Shown here in pieces: positions 22,298 through 34,375 of a stretch of DNA of 64,000 nucleotides. The DNA is from Rhabditophanes sp. KR3021 (Eukaryota; Nematoda; Chromadorea; Rhabditida; Alloionematidae), in NCBI GenBank assembly GCA_963281155.1, contig CAUJLY010000001.1:1736001-1800000 (forward strand), in the 5' to 3' direction. The translations under genes were made by a program, and so were the position numbers. Each line of letters starts with the position of its first letter. Position 1 is the stretch's first letter. A model generated the notes under the pieces. That model had not been told where the DNA came from and ran no database searches. It saw only the letters and a list, made by a program, of their open reading frames with translations.

Positions 22298-25200
22298 ATG
22301 TTCAGGGCGAGTGATATTAATTTGAGTCAAAAAGTTCATCAAGATGGAGGTAAGTATTTTTTAAAATGAAGTGTAATCTTTGCAAAATTATAAAATTATT
22401 TAAACTATTTGTTTCTCCTATCGAAGTGACCACGAACAGTCTTACACACATAAATATAACATCAATCTTTTGCACTTGCATTCTTTTAAGAGATAAATAG
22501 TTTAATATATAAAGTTTAAAATACATACTTTCTATTACGCAAGGTCTTTAGTCAGCCATTTTGCATACTAAAAAATGGTAATATCTCTCTTTTTACTACC
22601 ATCATTTATATTCAAATTTAAGCAAACAAAAAACTTAGGACACTAAGCATATGACATAACATTCCATATTCAAATATTGATTAGATAATATTCTATTTTA
22701 GATTGCTTTTGGTACGAAACCTGGTGTCAGGACGGCTCGGTAAAATTAACCAATTCATCTCGTCAATCGTCTTTTGTCTTTTCTTCACCTGATTGTGCAA
22801 GTGTTCCGTCTATCTTCATGCCGCAACCACATGAAAAACAACCCGAAGATCCGGTGGAAAGTAATCATTTGATGAGTCAAATTCCTACCTTTGTTATTGG
22901 TGCGCCAGAAGATCCTAGTACTGATAATTGCTCACCTGTTCCTGAAATCAATCCAAATATCGTTACTTCTCAAGTAGTGATAGAAAAATTGGATGAAAAT
23001 CATGTTCCAAAGACGATGAAAGTCGGTGTTGGGGACTTAATGAAAACAGTCTCTGCTACTGAATTAGCTTGCCACGTTAATAATGCCGCTCAATTATCTG
23101 CCAAAACATCTAACATTGAAATGGAATCAAAGATTCTTGTCCTCTACACTGGTGGAACTATTGGAATGAAAAATCATGATGGGTATTATGAACCAGAAGC
23201 TAACTATCTTCCCAAAGCCATCTATGAAATTCCCCATCTGAATGATAAAGGTTATGTAGAAGAACATTACGGATTATCAAAAGTCAAGCCATTTGCATTG
23301 CCGCCTGTTAGACATATGAATAAGAGATGTGTTTATTGGGTACGTTTCGGGAACTTTTGAAATTTATTTTGAATATTTAGGTGGTTGAGTATGAACCTTT
23401 ATTGGATTCTTCGGATATGACCTTTGATGACTGGATTCGGATTGCTAAGGATGTCAAGAAATCTTATCACAATTATGATGGTTTTGTTATTCTACATGGT
23501 ATGAAGGGATAAAAATAAATTGAAAATATTTATTAAGGGGCATTTTAGAATTTAAAATATATAGCATAAAATGACAATAGTCTCAGGATATTTATGTAAC
23601 TTTAGGAGAGCTATTTTACTGATATGTTGACAATTGAGATAGATAATTGAGCTAGACTGTCCTGAGGCATCAATATTAGTTAAAAATGTATGTAAATCTA
23701 CTATAACAGATCCGTTGGATATGTAGTATTCTCAGCAACCATGTGAAATTCTAAAAATACATTGCATTTACGAGCTACAATACGGGACTCTCCTTTAGTA
23801 GAAGCAATTCTTCGTACTTCACTAGTCTCGAGTTGAGACATCATCTGACTTAATACAATATCTTCAGTTGAATATTTTGAATATTGATAAAGTTAAATTG
23901 ATTAACAACTAGGAATTGATATATCTTCCATTGGACTTTCTTCCAGATTAACAATCTCTACGCCTTATTTTAAGCCAACAATCTAATTACAACGAGTTAA
24001 TCAAATGCCTTAAGCATTTAAAGGGATCTTTTTTAAATGTGTATCAAGACATTTAGACAAATTTATAAACCTGTTTATTTGAAATATATTCAATACCCCA
24101 AATTTATCTAATTATTCTTAAATTTGTAGGTACTGATACTTTAGCTTACACTGCCTGTGCTTTAAGTTTCATGATGGAAAACCTAGGCAAACCTGTAGTT
24201 ATCACAGGAGCTCAAATCCCGGTTGCTGAAGTCAGATCCGATGGCAGAGAAAACCTCATTGGAGCCTTGATCGTTGCTGGAAACTTAGACATCCCCGAAG
24301 TCCTAGTCTACTTCAACAACAAACTTCTCCGAGGAAACAGATCAACTAAGCTGGATAATTCTGGAATGGAAGCCTTTACTTCTCCCAATATGCCTCCCAT
24401 CGCAGAAATGAATATTGACATCAAAGTTCATTATGAGTCAGTCTTTAGAAGTCCGCATGTCGCTCCTTTTAATGTTCATGAAGGCTTATGCAGACAAATT
24501 AATCTGTTGCGAATCTTTCCTTCCATTTCAATTGAATCTATCAAAGCAGCTTTGCAACCACCTGTTAGGGGAATTGTTTTGCAGACCTTCGGTGCTGGAA
24601 ACATGCCTTCTCGAAGATTAGACATCATCGAAGAGTTTCAAAAAGCCAATGATAGAGGTTGCATTATCTTGAATGTATCGCAGTGTTACAAAGGCCAGGT
24701 TGATGCCAATTACTTGACAGGAAAAGTTCTTTATGACGTTGGAGTTATTCCTGGTTCTGACATGACTACAGAAGCAGCGTTAACTAAATTAGCGTATGTT
24801 TTGAGTAAAGACGAGTGGGATTTACCACAAAAAAGAAGACAACTTCAAAAAAATATCCGAGGAGAATTGACGATGAGTACAGCTGGAGGGTTGCATGAAC
24901 TTGATATTCTGACTAGATTGACTAAGTTTTTGAGAATTTCCTCAACTCAGGAATCGGATTTACTACGCAATTCTTTACTTCCTCCACTTACTTCCTATGC
25001 AGCATTTACTAATGATACTAAATTGCTGGAGAATCTACACGAGGCTGGAGCTAACTTCGCAGCTACTGATTACAACCATCAGACTGGTTTACATGTTGCT
25101 TGCAGCCAAGGGAATTTCGAAGCTGTTGATTACATGATTAAATGTGGAGCGAATGTGCATCTAAGAGACGTGCACGAAGATAATTCTGTTATCGCTGCTG

Positions 25201-25469
25201 TGAGGGGGAAGAATATGTTGGTCATCAAGTTATTGAGAAAAGTCGGTGCTGTTCTACCTACGAATAGACTGAAGATAGGAATTGAGATTTGCATTGCAGC
25301 AAGTAGGGGTGATTTAGAAACTTTGAAGTTATGGCATGCTGCTGGTGCCAAAATGACTGAAAAGGATTATGGCGGTAGAACGGCATTGGATATTGCAAGG
25401 AAAAATGAGAATTTAGAAATTGAAAAGTACTTAATTGAAATTACCATGATGGAATATGATAATGAATAA
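22298..25469 (+). CDS. L-asparaginase with C-terminal ankyrin repeats (ASPG type)
   Basis: Four exons, 22298..22349, 22702..23339, 23381..23498 and 24130..25469, all in phase, give 715 residues. The enzyme hydrolyses asparagine to aspartate and ammonia; the animal 60-kDa form may also act on lysophospholipids. Type I asparaginase motifs are clear: LYTGGTIGM (nucleophilic Thr, about residue 168), HGTDT across the exon 3/4 junction (about 268-272), ITGAQIP with the downstream SDGREN. The last 170 residues contain ankyrin repeats (NHQTGLHVACSQGNFEAVD, GGRTALDIARKNENLEIEKY). A 165-residue N-terminal extension is polar and probably disordered. The first exon is short; this start is preferred because the nearer ATG at 22344 would be out of frame. 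Introns 1 (352 nt) and 3 (631 nt) are long for this window. Confidence 0.95.
23701..23898 (-). pseudogene. Antisense coding-like relic inside asparaginase intron 3
   Basis: On the strand opposite the host gene, 65 codons stay open and read as ordinary protein (EDIVLSQMMSQLETSEVRRI, VARKCNVFLEFHMVAENTTY), ending in TAG. A second short in-frame piece (EIVNLEESPMEDISIPS) lies upstream on the same strand near 23905-23965. No start codon, no clean splice joining the pieces and no family recognised. Probably debris of an inserted or nested gene. Confidence 0.35.
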
Positions 25470-25616
25470 AAAATTTTTACCATCTGCATAAAACCTCTAT
25501 TATAAATAAAGATAAATGAATTTTTTATATGATCATATTTGAGTGAATCTTATTGTGCCATAGTTGTGTGCATTATCAAATAAATTTACTAAAATAAGTA
25601 ACATATTTATGTACAT

Positions 25617-27255
25617 TTGTATCAAGTACATTCCCATGACTCTGATGGAAATGAATTTATTTTATCTTTCATAAGTTCAGTGGAATTTTCGGAACTAGCT
25701 AAAGCTTCAGTAATTATCATTCCGACTGATAATGAAATTGGTGACTGCGACTTTACTTACATGAATCATTCTTATAGTAAGATGATGAAAACACATCAAC
25801 ACATTTCATACCAAAACTTTAATGAGATAATAAATAACATAATGCTAGGATAATGTAATTTATTGTATAGTCCACATTTAAAGCTGCTCATATTATGTTA
25901 GTTACGAGTGAATGGTTTGATTCACTTGAAGAAATAGGTGAAAATCGTTTTGTTGTCAATTGTAGTATTAGCGTAAAAGTATTCAGAAAATATCAAGACC
26001 CTTGGACTGGGAATGGAGAAACTTTCTTGGTGCCTCCAACGAAAAATGCCGGGAAAAAGATTGTAGTTGCTTTACCAACAACTGGTGTCTTTGCTGGTGA
26101 TCATATTGCTATCTTACCGTTAATTGACGATAGGTCACTCCAAATTTCTGTTTCTGTTTTCGACAATGATATGATAAATACAATCAAAGTGTTGTCTTCA
26201 ATTCTGATTTTGGAGCCAATCAATTTTTGGTTTCATCAAACAAGGATTACGGAAGAAATTATATTAGTATCATCGAGTCCAACAGCGACATTATGATTAC
26301 TCCTGTGTCACCCAAAGCACAAGCTGATAATTACGACTCAATTTGTTCAGATAGTTGCCAATGGAATTATGTATGATGCCATTGCCGTTAGTTTCAGGGA
26401 AATGCAATTCTGATGGAAGTATTAGCGATGTTAGAGTTATTACGAATAGATTCACAACAAGAGTCCATTTATCTCCACCACTTCAAATATGTAATTATAA
26501 TGATTCTGTTACAGTTTACAATACTAATAACGCGTACAAGGGATTTAATGTTACTGTGAGTCAGTTTGGCTTCACTAATATTACGTTAACAAATACTTAT
26601 CAACTTGAAACAGTATCTTCTGGCGGACCTTTGCGAATGTATAGACATTGGCAAAGATGGAGTTTCTATAAATGGTGCATTTTTAGCTTATATCCCTAGT
26701 ACCAAAAAATATGTATCAGGAGAAACCAGATTCTTCGCGTTATCCCAAAAATGTCAATTAGAATTTTATACAACTGAATCAGATTATGATTTAATCCAAA
26801 TTGATAGTAAATCAGTCAGATTATTTAAATTTGGGGAAGAAAGAATGAATCAGAAAGCTCTATTCCAACCGATGCCATTGAATACAGCAAAAGAAAGATA
26901 ATCGAGAATAACATTCGTTTGAGTTTGTCAGCTCTTTTCATGACACAGACTATCGTTAAGGCATTCATCAAATTCTTTCCTTCCAATCTTTCTACTCTAA
27001 TAAGACGCCGGTTGCTACAGAAGGTGAAAAATCAACTGCAAGTCTGCTTCTGAGACTCTTTATGTGCCAACTGAAAAGAAGATAAGTCAGACTGCAAAGG
27101 CTTCTTCAAGTGCAATTACCACGTCAACTAATACCAAGAGAGCAGGAAGATTGCAAAGCATCAAGCCACTACCGGTTGAGATGGATGCGAAGATATTGAA
27201 GGTTGTAAAGCGTCAAAATAAGAAAAACAAGCTTGCTGCAAAGAAGAAGGATTAA
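25617..27255 (+). pseudogene. Degenerate IgGFc-binding-like gene
   Basis: Homology runs through all three frames in order: SDGNEFILSFISS (N-terminal strand, 25617..25853), HIMLVTSEWFDSLEE through GKKIVVALPTTG (25871-26195), FLVSSNKDYGRNYISIIESN (about 26200-26356), MELCMMPLPLVSGKCNSDGS (26355-26610), IDIGKDGVSINGAFLAYIPS (26605..26901) and a Lys-rich tail to 27255. The cysteine spacing matches the family at the left edge of the window, but no spacer between pieces is long enough to be an intron. At least five frame changes are needed, so the gene is broken or the sequence is very poor here. It belongs to a subgroup different from the 0-6 kb copies, with a basic C-terminus instead of a hydrophobic anchor. 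Confidence 0.75.
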
Positions 27256-29210
27256 TACAAGCAACAGTGGTAAGTTTAGTCACAAATTATTCTAATACTC
27301 ATTTTTAGTCCTTAAACTTCTCTTCAGCATCTATTTATTCCCACAAAAATTAATTTTTATGGATAAATTGAGATAAAGCATTAAAATGATAATTAATAAT
27401 AAATTCAAAGAATGAACTGCATTTCACACAATTGGTTTACAGGTTCTGTGGTAAAATATGTACGCACGATGCGTTTAAAGCAACAGTTGACCCAATGTTT
27501 TAAGCACTGCTTTAAGATATTTTGATGACTATATAAATAGCTGTCAATTTGTTTTATCGGCAAGCACTTTAAGTGTAAAAAAGGTTAGTACAAGCTTCGA
27601 ATGTAATAAATACATTTGTGACTTAAATTTTGGACTGAAGCTGGAAATGGTTTCAAATAAAAGTGTGTCATAGTTTAATAGATTCGTTGTTTTGATTAGC
27701 GTTTATTTGTATGCCTAAAACTTGTAATATGAAACGAATCTGAAGAATAACAAATAGTTTCCGCATTGGTCAAGCAATGAACAACTTTTATTATGGTTTA
27801 AATCTCATTATTGTAAAAAGTGAAAATGTGCTTTTATTAGAAAGTTTCTCAACTTTCATTCCAAAATTTAACAAACGAGATTGCTTTAATCTCAAAAGTT
27901 ACTAACCTTTTTTATAGTCAAATGACTCAAAATGCTGAACCGCAACTTCATATTTAAGTCATTCAATGTATTAATGATAAGTAGTGCTTACAACTAGCTT
28001 TGAAAAATTACAATGAAACGTACACACAAACTCATATTCAGTTAATTTCAGTATTCTCCTGTCCGTAAAAAATGATGATTTCAACTAGGATAATGGATTA
28101 ATTGTTATTTGCATAATCTATAAACTAGTAAAAATGGACCAAGATCAAAAATAGTAAGTATTATATCAGCTCATTATCTAACCTACCTATTTATTATTTT
28201 TTCCTTTATTCAGTTTGCAATGACAAATACTTATAATTTTAAGGCAGTGTAAAAATGTCTAATCTTTGCATCGTAATTGATTCTCAAAAAATGCTTTATA
28301 ATTGCACAATTAATCATAATATGGACAGTTCAAATTTGGCAGATCATTCATGTAATAATCGTAAGTAATCTCCCCTTTTTTGTAATCTTATTTCGATATT
28401 ACTGGTTTTGGTTGCCAACAAAAGGGATATGAGATCTAACAAACTCATTAATAATGGCTGGCCTAGTAACATGCAGTTATGTAATTCGCTAAAATCTTAC
28501 GCAACCCTGATACAGCAATTAAAAGAATCTTATGCAGTTGTCTCATCTTCGTCCAATGATAATCCTTCTAATCAGAGATGGGCTTGTCCACCTATTAGGA
28601 ACTGCCAATCACGAACTACATAATTTAAGTAGCTTCCATTCGATTAAATGTTAATTTAGATCATGGGAATATAAATCATTTTAACGGCCTTGGTTATTAC
28701 CTAATATTTTGCCAGGACATCGGAATATAATTGGCATGAGTCCTATTATGGCTGACCAAATTAAAAATTTTAATAAACTTTCAATTTCTTGGCAAATATT
28801 TAAGATGGGACCAAAATATGTTACTTTCTAAGGTCAAACATAGTGACTTGACATCATTTTTTACTAAAAGAAATGAGACAATTTTTGATACTAGAATATG
28901 GTTTGGGAAAAGATCGGTCATGAGTAAATATGGTAGCTGATTCATTCATTTTATGAAAGAAATGACAATTTTTACTTTTAATGTCTAGAAAACAATGACT
29001 AACTATTTATATAAATAGAAGTATTATCAAAGCAAAAGTTCAATTGTTGTCTATTCTTAATATTTAAACATACTTGCAATTAAGCTAATTACTAAAAAAC
29101 AAAGCCAGACTAACGATAATTGGGAGATCTTTGCAAAAATATTATCTTCACTCCAACTACTATATAAATAATATAAACGATGTGTCGACGCAAATCCTGA
29201 CTATATTAAA
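27256..29210. other. Gene-poor decay zone with relics
   Basis: AT-rich. An isolated TATATAAAT at 27530 is followed about 60 bp later by a donor-like AAG|GTTAGT, suggesting a 5' exon whose gene is gone or unrecognised. Coding-like pieces at 28255-28829 are listed separately. Confidence 0.4.
28255..28829 (+). pseudogene. Unidentified decayed coding segments
   Basis: A sequence of open pieces in changing frames: ATG at 28255 (MSNLCIVIDSQKMLYNCTIN) ending at a GTAAGT donor, an open stretch 28408-28623, then GLVHLLGTANHELHNLSSFH near 28578-28650, HGNINHFNGLGYYLIF near 28663-28715 and GHRNIIGMSPIMADQIKNFN to a stop at 28829. Each piece has protein-like composition but they do not join in one frame. 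No family recognised; probably a pseudogene. Confidence 0.3.
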
Positions 29211-29545
29211 ATGTTATATATAAATTTGGATTCCATTGACACTCATTATAATTGCAATCAAAGAACTGATGAAGAGTGGACAATAGAAGTTTCATCAAAC
29301 GTCCACTGAGACCATTTTTCTATTGTCGTACATTCCTACCATTAGGAAGCAAAGATTTCATACAAATTCCAGCTTATAACATTATGGTAGGCAGAGAATT
29401 TTAATCAGTAACTAAGTCGTTGGACATACTTACCTTATTTGTAATTAGTATTGTTGGAGGGTATTTAACCGTATTTGGCAGTGTATTTTGCATTCATCCT
29501 ATATTACTCATTACAGTCGAATTTGTTTCCAATAACTTAACTAAA
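29211..29545 (+). pseudogene. Srt-type serpentine receptor pseudogene
   Basis: ATG at 29211 opens MLYINLDSIDTHYNCNQRTD, the typical extracellular start of class T serpentine receptors (YNC-x-x-R-T-x-E-E-W). It stops within 35 codons, then TM3-like remnants (LFVISIVGGYLTVFGSVFC) reappear in another frame near 29430-29495. Shares a 28-bp identical stretch and the same order of segments with the next copy, so both came from one tandem duplication. TM1 and TM2 are mostly deleted. Confidence 0.7.
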
Positions 29546-29805
29546 AATAATTATTTTTTATTAATTTATTAAGGTTGTTGGTCTTGTTCTGCGATTAAGC
29601 CAATTAAAGTAACCTTAAAGTTATCAAATTTAAAGTAGACAAAACATTAAACGATTATGGTTATTTCCGCATATTTTGTAATAAAAGTAAAAATATCGTT
29701 TCTCTTATTTAAACGCCTCACAGTAAAAATAATTAAGCCTGTACTATTAAAATAAAAATTGATGGTAAAAAAGACATTACTTCGGGTACATCATTATTTT
29801 ATAAA

Positions 29806-30362
29806 ATGTTCTACCTAAATCCGGCTGTTTTTGAAGCTCATTATAATTGCAATCAAAGAACTGAGGAGGAATGGGCAAAGGAAGGTTCTCCTAATTTATA
29901 TTTAGGTTTATTTTATATTATCCTTGGTGTTGGATTACAAATGATTTACATTCCAGCTGTTTTAGCATTAGCAAATAAAGACTTCCTAAAACTTTATGCT
30001 TATAAAATTATGGCATGTAAATTGGTTGAAACAATAAATAATGATATAATTTTTAGCTTGTTGTTGGAGTAATGGACATTTTTATACTATCTTTCTTGGG
30101 TCTAATTGATGGTTACTTGACAATTATTGGTAGCGTATATTGCATGAATCCTCTATTAACTTACGTTAGTGGTGTGATAAGCACGAGTTGTTGGGCTGCT
30201 TATTGTTTAGTTACTGTCATTTTAGCATTTTCTCGAGCCATAGATTTTTACGATACTGATCTGTGTAAGTCATGCTACGAGGCATCAAAGATCGAACATG
30301 TAGTTTTCAATTTATTGTGCCTTTTTCAATCTGATTTGTGGCCAGAAACGAATTTTGATTAA
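29806..30362 (+). pseudogene. Srt-type serpentine receptor, truncated after TM3
   Basis: Starts MFYLNPAVFEAHYNCNQRTE, then TM1 (LYLGLFYIILGVGLQMIYIP), the YKIM motif at the end of the loop, TM2 (DIFILSFLGLIDGYL) and TM3 (SGVISTSCWAAYCLVTVILA). The parts join if an intron runs from the GTAAAT at 30017 to a weak acceptor GTTGGAG at 30069; the better acceptor at 30056 shifts the frame. After TM3 the frame ends at 30362 and no TM4-TM7 follow before the next gene. Chemosensory GPCR by family; this copy is probably non-functional. Confidence 0.65.
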
Positions 30363-30595
30363 GTCCTTTTTGCGTATTTTTGTTCCTTTTGTTTTAAGGA
30401 TGATTTACAAAAGTTAACTATTGACTGTTCAACCAATCACAGTCAAAATGAATTTTGTATGGGATTAGTAAATTTAATATTAATGCATTTACGGATATTC
30501 CAAAGAAAACAAAAAACAATCAAAATAGTATACAATATTTATTGGAATTCATCTTAATTTAGAAATGTTAAAAAGATACAAAGAATGGATCAAAT

Positions 30596-31562
30596 CTAGC
30601 AAAGACATTTCCCAGTATTGCAAGGCAACCCAAAGCAATCATCACTTGACGAGCATTGTTTAACGTTGCAAAGCTTTTGGAGAGACTCAAGAAGATTGGC
30701 AAATCCATGTACCTTCATAGCATCTTGGCACTTACAGAACTTCAAAGTTTTATCACACGCTCCAATAAGATTTCCACATTGAGCGTCTGTTTTGCAAGGT
30801 AGATAATTAAGACAGGCATTGCAGTTACACTTTCCAACGAAAATTCCGGAACAAAGCTTTTGATTACAATCATCTTTGGATAAACAAGTGTTGCCGCTTA
30901 CGCATTTAGATGCAGGAGAAGCTGGGGTAGTCCCGTTAGTTTTACCACCATTGGATGAAGTTCCATTAGTTGTAAGAGTAGTAGCAATGGTTGTTGTGTT
31001 TGTTCCTTTGGATGATGGAGTTGTTGAGGAGGTCTTCCCTTCGGCCGTAGTCTTGTTTTCACTAGCTACTTCAATATTATCCTTAATTCCTCCAACAACG
31101 GCAGTTGTGACATTTGAAATTCCGCCAATAATAGCCCCACCAATGCCTCCAGAACTGGGTGCAGATGTTGTTGTGTTAGTTGCGTTGCCAGATGATGTGT
31201 TAGTTTCTTTGTCGGATGCAGTTTCAACGGTGTCGGTGATTCCTCCAGCGATGGCATTTGCGGTATTGGTGAGACCTCCAATAATAGCTCCACTGATTGA
31301 TTTGGTTGGCTCGGTAGTTCCCACGGTCGAGTTTTGTTCCCCTGATTTTCCCGAATCCACTCCTGATTTAAAGGTGTCTTGAACGCCATCGGAAATCGCT
31401 TCCGCTGTATTAGCAATTCCCCCAAAGATTGAATCGACGATTCCTCTTTCAAATCGAGAATTAGCATCTAAATATTGATTAAATTTGTTAGAAATGTAAG
31501 CACTTACCGCAATACCCCACAATTGCTACGACTAATACGACCATGTTAATTTTGAGCAACAT
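30596..31562 (-). CDS. Secreted Thr/Gly-rich protein with Cys-rich C-terminal domain (CPG-3-like)
   Basis: Exons 31508..31562 and 30596..31467 (40-nt intron, split Asp codon), 308 residues. Signal peptide MLLKINMVVLVVAIVGYC. Residues 25-130 hold repeats of the form IIGGLTNTANAIAGGITDTV; then a Ser/Thr/Asn-rich region suited to O-glycosylation or chondroitin attachment; then about 105 residues with regularly spaced cysteines (CVSGNTCLSKDDCNQKLC, KCNCNACLNYLPCKTDAQCG, CSSSDDCFGLPCNTGKCLC). The C-x-x-D-x-x-C-x(3)-C-x-x-G-x-C-x-C pattern resembles chondroitin proteoglycan CPG-3-type domains of nematode eggs and cuticle. The domain call is tentative; secretion is well supported. Confidence 0.7.
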
Positions 31563-32680
31563 CTTTAGATTGTTAGTATTGAAAAATAATCCCCTTTCTA
31601 AAATAGATATAGATTAGTAAATGGTTTGCACATATTTAAATGAGTGAAGACAACATTAGAAACACGCAAGTAATAAGCAAATTGAAAGACAATTGCAATT
31701 AGATTGGAGCATAACCGCCGTTCAACACATTGCTAAATATCGTAAATGAGTAATAACTGCCCGACTCTTTTACACGATACGTGTTAACTTTCCTTTTAGA
31801 CTTCTTGTCTTCGTTTTTAGACCTCATGTCATCAATTAATGACACTTACATGAGTATCGCTCAACTCATGATGAAACTTCAAGCAAGGATTGGATGTAAA
31901 TCATTGCAATACCCTGCCTCAATCTAAATGACCATGCTCATCAATGATGACTCTCAAATATCATCCAACACGTGTACCATTAAAGCCAAATTGAACATCT
32001 TTAGATGGCCCTTCGATCCTTGTTAACCACCAAACCAATGACATATCTAACAAATCATCTTATTAAGTACATCGGTCAATGTACACTGCCAAACCATCAC
32101 CACATTATAGTTTTATTAAGTCGGTGGATCACCTTTGAATATCACACTTACTGGGTAAATATTTTAATTGAATAGCAACATCATATGCAAAATCCTATCA
32201 ACTAAACTATGCTCTTGAACCTTCTGCATAGTAAAATTGTAATTGGAAGACAAAATGTATGATACATTTTTATAGGAAAAACTTTGATTATGTTACAATT
32301 AAAATTCATTTTAAATTACATTAATAATGCAATATAATCGTTCACACATTTTCTTGATGTTTGCACATCGGTATTGAAAAAGTGCCTGTTACATGAAAGC
32401 TCAATATGTCACTGCCTTTTCAGCGAGTGTTTATAATGCACAATCATTTGGATCTTCATAATTTACTTTTGTGAGATAACCTTTATATTTCATTGGAAAA
32501 GATTGATATGAACAATATAAGCTTAGGTTTGTTTTAAACTATATTAATTTATACATGCCGAGTAATATTATCTGTCAAATAAATATTCAAGCTAATACTA
32601 AAATTGGCTTCATCACGAAAAATTGAATGAATACGATTACAAAATTTATTTTAACACATTAAAAAATATATAAACACCAT
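31563..32680. other. Spacer of 1.1 kb with a GC-richer island
   Basis: Positions about 31780-32120 are visibly less AT-rich than neighbouring spacers, but neither strand gives a protein-like frame longer than about 25 codons. It might be an old coding relic or a non-coding RNA; nothing specific is supported. Confidence 0.4.
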
Positions 32681-34375
32681 TTATTCATAGTTTTCAAAGT
32701 TATCAGGTTCATCGGTGTCAAAAGTAACCTTTTGAATGAAAACACCTTCTTGCTTCTTTCCATACACAACTACTTCACCATCCGGATCACAATTGGCGAA
32801 AATGACACGATTATCTGGTAATTCAGAGTTTCCACTAAGTCTTGAATTAAGACGAGTCCATTTGAGATGAGAGGTGCTAACATTATTAAGGAGCCATAAC
32901 TTCTCATCCCATTTTCTTTGCATTCCTCCTGCCATGCCACAAGTAACATAGTTTCTTCCAATGAGAATGGCATCTTTTTGAGGTAGATACTTCATGAAAG
33001 CAATTGAAGACATTCCAAGCCCGAAGTTGTCAGCAACAATAATTGGAATGACCGAGTGTTTCATTGTTTTCAAATCAAATCTAAAGACACTATTATGAAC
33101 AGGCATCAAGCCACATCCGTGAACTCCTCCGAAAACATCAATCTTGTTGTCATGGTAGCAAGCATTAGTCATTATTAATCGCATTCCTTGTTCGTCTTTA
33201 TTTTCGGCTTCAAAAGTGAGTTTGGTTACTTTTGCGTCCAGCATATTTAAAGCTATAACAACATCTGTTGATGACTCTGCATCCGAGATAAAGTAAACAT
33301 TGTTTGTTTTGTCATCTGCCCCCCCTTTGATTAATCTACAAGATTGGTTTTGATAGTGGCCTGGGTATTTGGTCTCTCCAGTCATTTTAAAGAGATGTTT
33401 GAATTCGTTGGATGCCTTGTCGAATTTGTATACGTCTTTTAGATCGATGCAATCCTGAGAAACGAAAGTCATTAGATAAATGTCCTTGTTGATGACAAAG
33501 ATCATTTCAGCAACATCTCCCGCAATATTGAGATCTTTATGAACTTCGTGATGAATCAATTTCTTTGTGGAGAGGTCGTAAATAGCAAATGGAAGGCCAG
33601 TGTAAAAAACGGCATAACTATATACTCGTTCACCTTCTACTTTATCTAAAATCAAAAAATATTAGCTAATAATTAAATAAACTTACGTTTTCTATCAAAA
33701 ACATATAGTTTGTTATCACAAACAACGGAAGTTATTCTATCATGTTCATCAATCCATGGAAGTTTTCCAATATTAATAGGAGCGGCAGAAGCAGTGGTAG
33801 TCATTTTTGAATCTAAAGTAAAGTGGTTATATTTTCCTTTATATACAGAATTTATTTCAAAATTTCAAAAATAACGAAATATCACTATGACAACGCCTAA
33901 ATAAAACTTATTTGAGCAGGAAATGGGATATTTTACAAAATAATACTCTTATCAACATTAGATACAACAAAATTGATTTTTGTCAACAATGTAAGTGACT
34001 CATTCTGTTATTTGAACAGCTCTTGAATCATTTAATGCACCACTTTTTAATAAATGTATTATTCAGATTTACAATCGTCAACAACGCTAAGTACTGAATT
34101 AAAAACATTATGATGATAAAAGGTTGGTGCTTGTCTTTATATGGTTTTTAGTTGATAGCATTATTAGTTTCAAAAATAGAAAGTCTTAAACAGAAATAGT
34201 AATTATAAGCTCACTTCGTTTGACACGAATTCAGAACAAACAAGTTTATGAATGAAAAGGATTATAGAGACTACAACTTTTAATGGAAAAAATTAAGAAA
34301 TTATAGACTAATAAAGTTATTACACAAACTAAATATGTATTTTATATTACTAATCATGACAGATATTACATTTTT
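32585..34375 (-). repeat. Segmental duplication, unit 1
   Basis: Covers the first beta-propeller-like gene plus flanks. The 3' flank (acattaaaaa..tataaacac before the stop) and 5' flank (agtcttaaacagaaat; taataaagttattacac; gacagatattacat) match those of unit 2 in order. Homology stops near 34375. Confidence 0.7.
32681..33804 (-). CDS. Kelch-type beta-propeller-like protein, copy 1
   Basis: Exons 33687..33804 and 32681..33645 (41-nt intron, split His codon), 360 residues, no signal peptide. Repeating blade-like segments can be seen: VVCDNKLYVFDRK, AVFYTGLPFAIYDLSTKKL, NNVYFISDAES, NKIDVFGGVHGCG, NSVFRFDLKTMKHSVIPI, EKLWLLNNVSTSHLKWTRL. These fit kelch/galactose-oxidase-like blades (hydrophobic strand, Gly-Gly, aromatic), so a six-bladed propeller is likely. 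Function unknown; such proteins are usually interaction scaffolds. The ATG is preceded closely by CTTTAG (possible trans-splice acceptor) and by TATATAAAGG 34 bp upstream. Frame intact. Confidence 0.75.

Noticed and set aside
25777..25870. Intron (GTAAGATG...TATAG) bridging the first two pieces of the IgGFc-like pseudogene
   Set aside because: The joined frame meets a stop within three codons, and it would remove conserved-looking sequence. Frameshift decay fits better.
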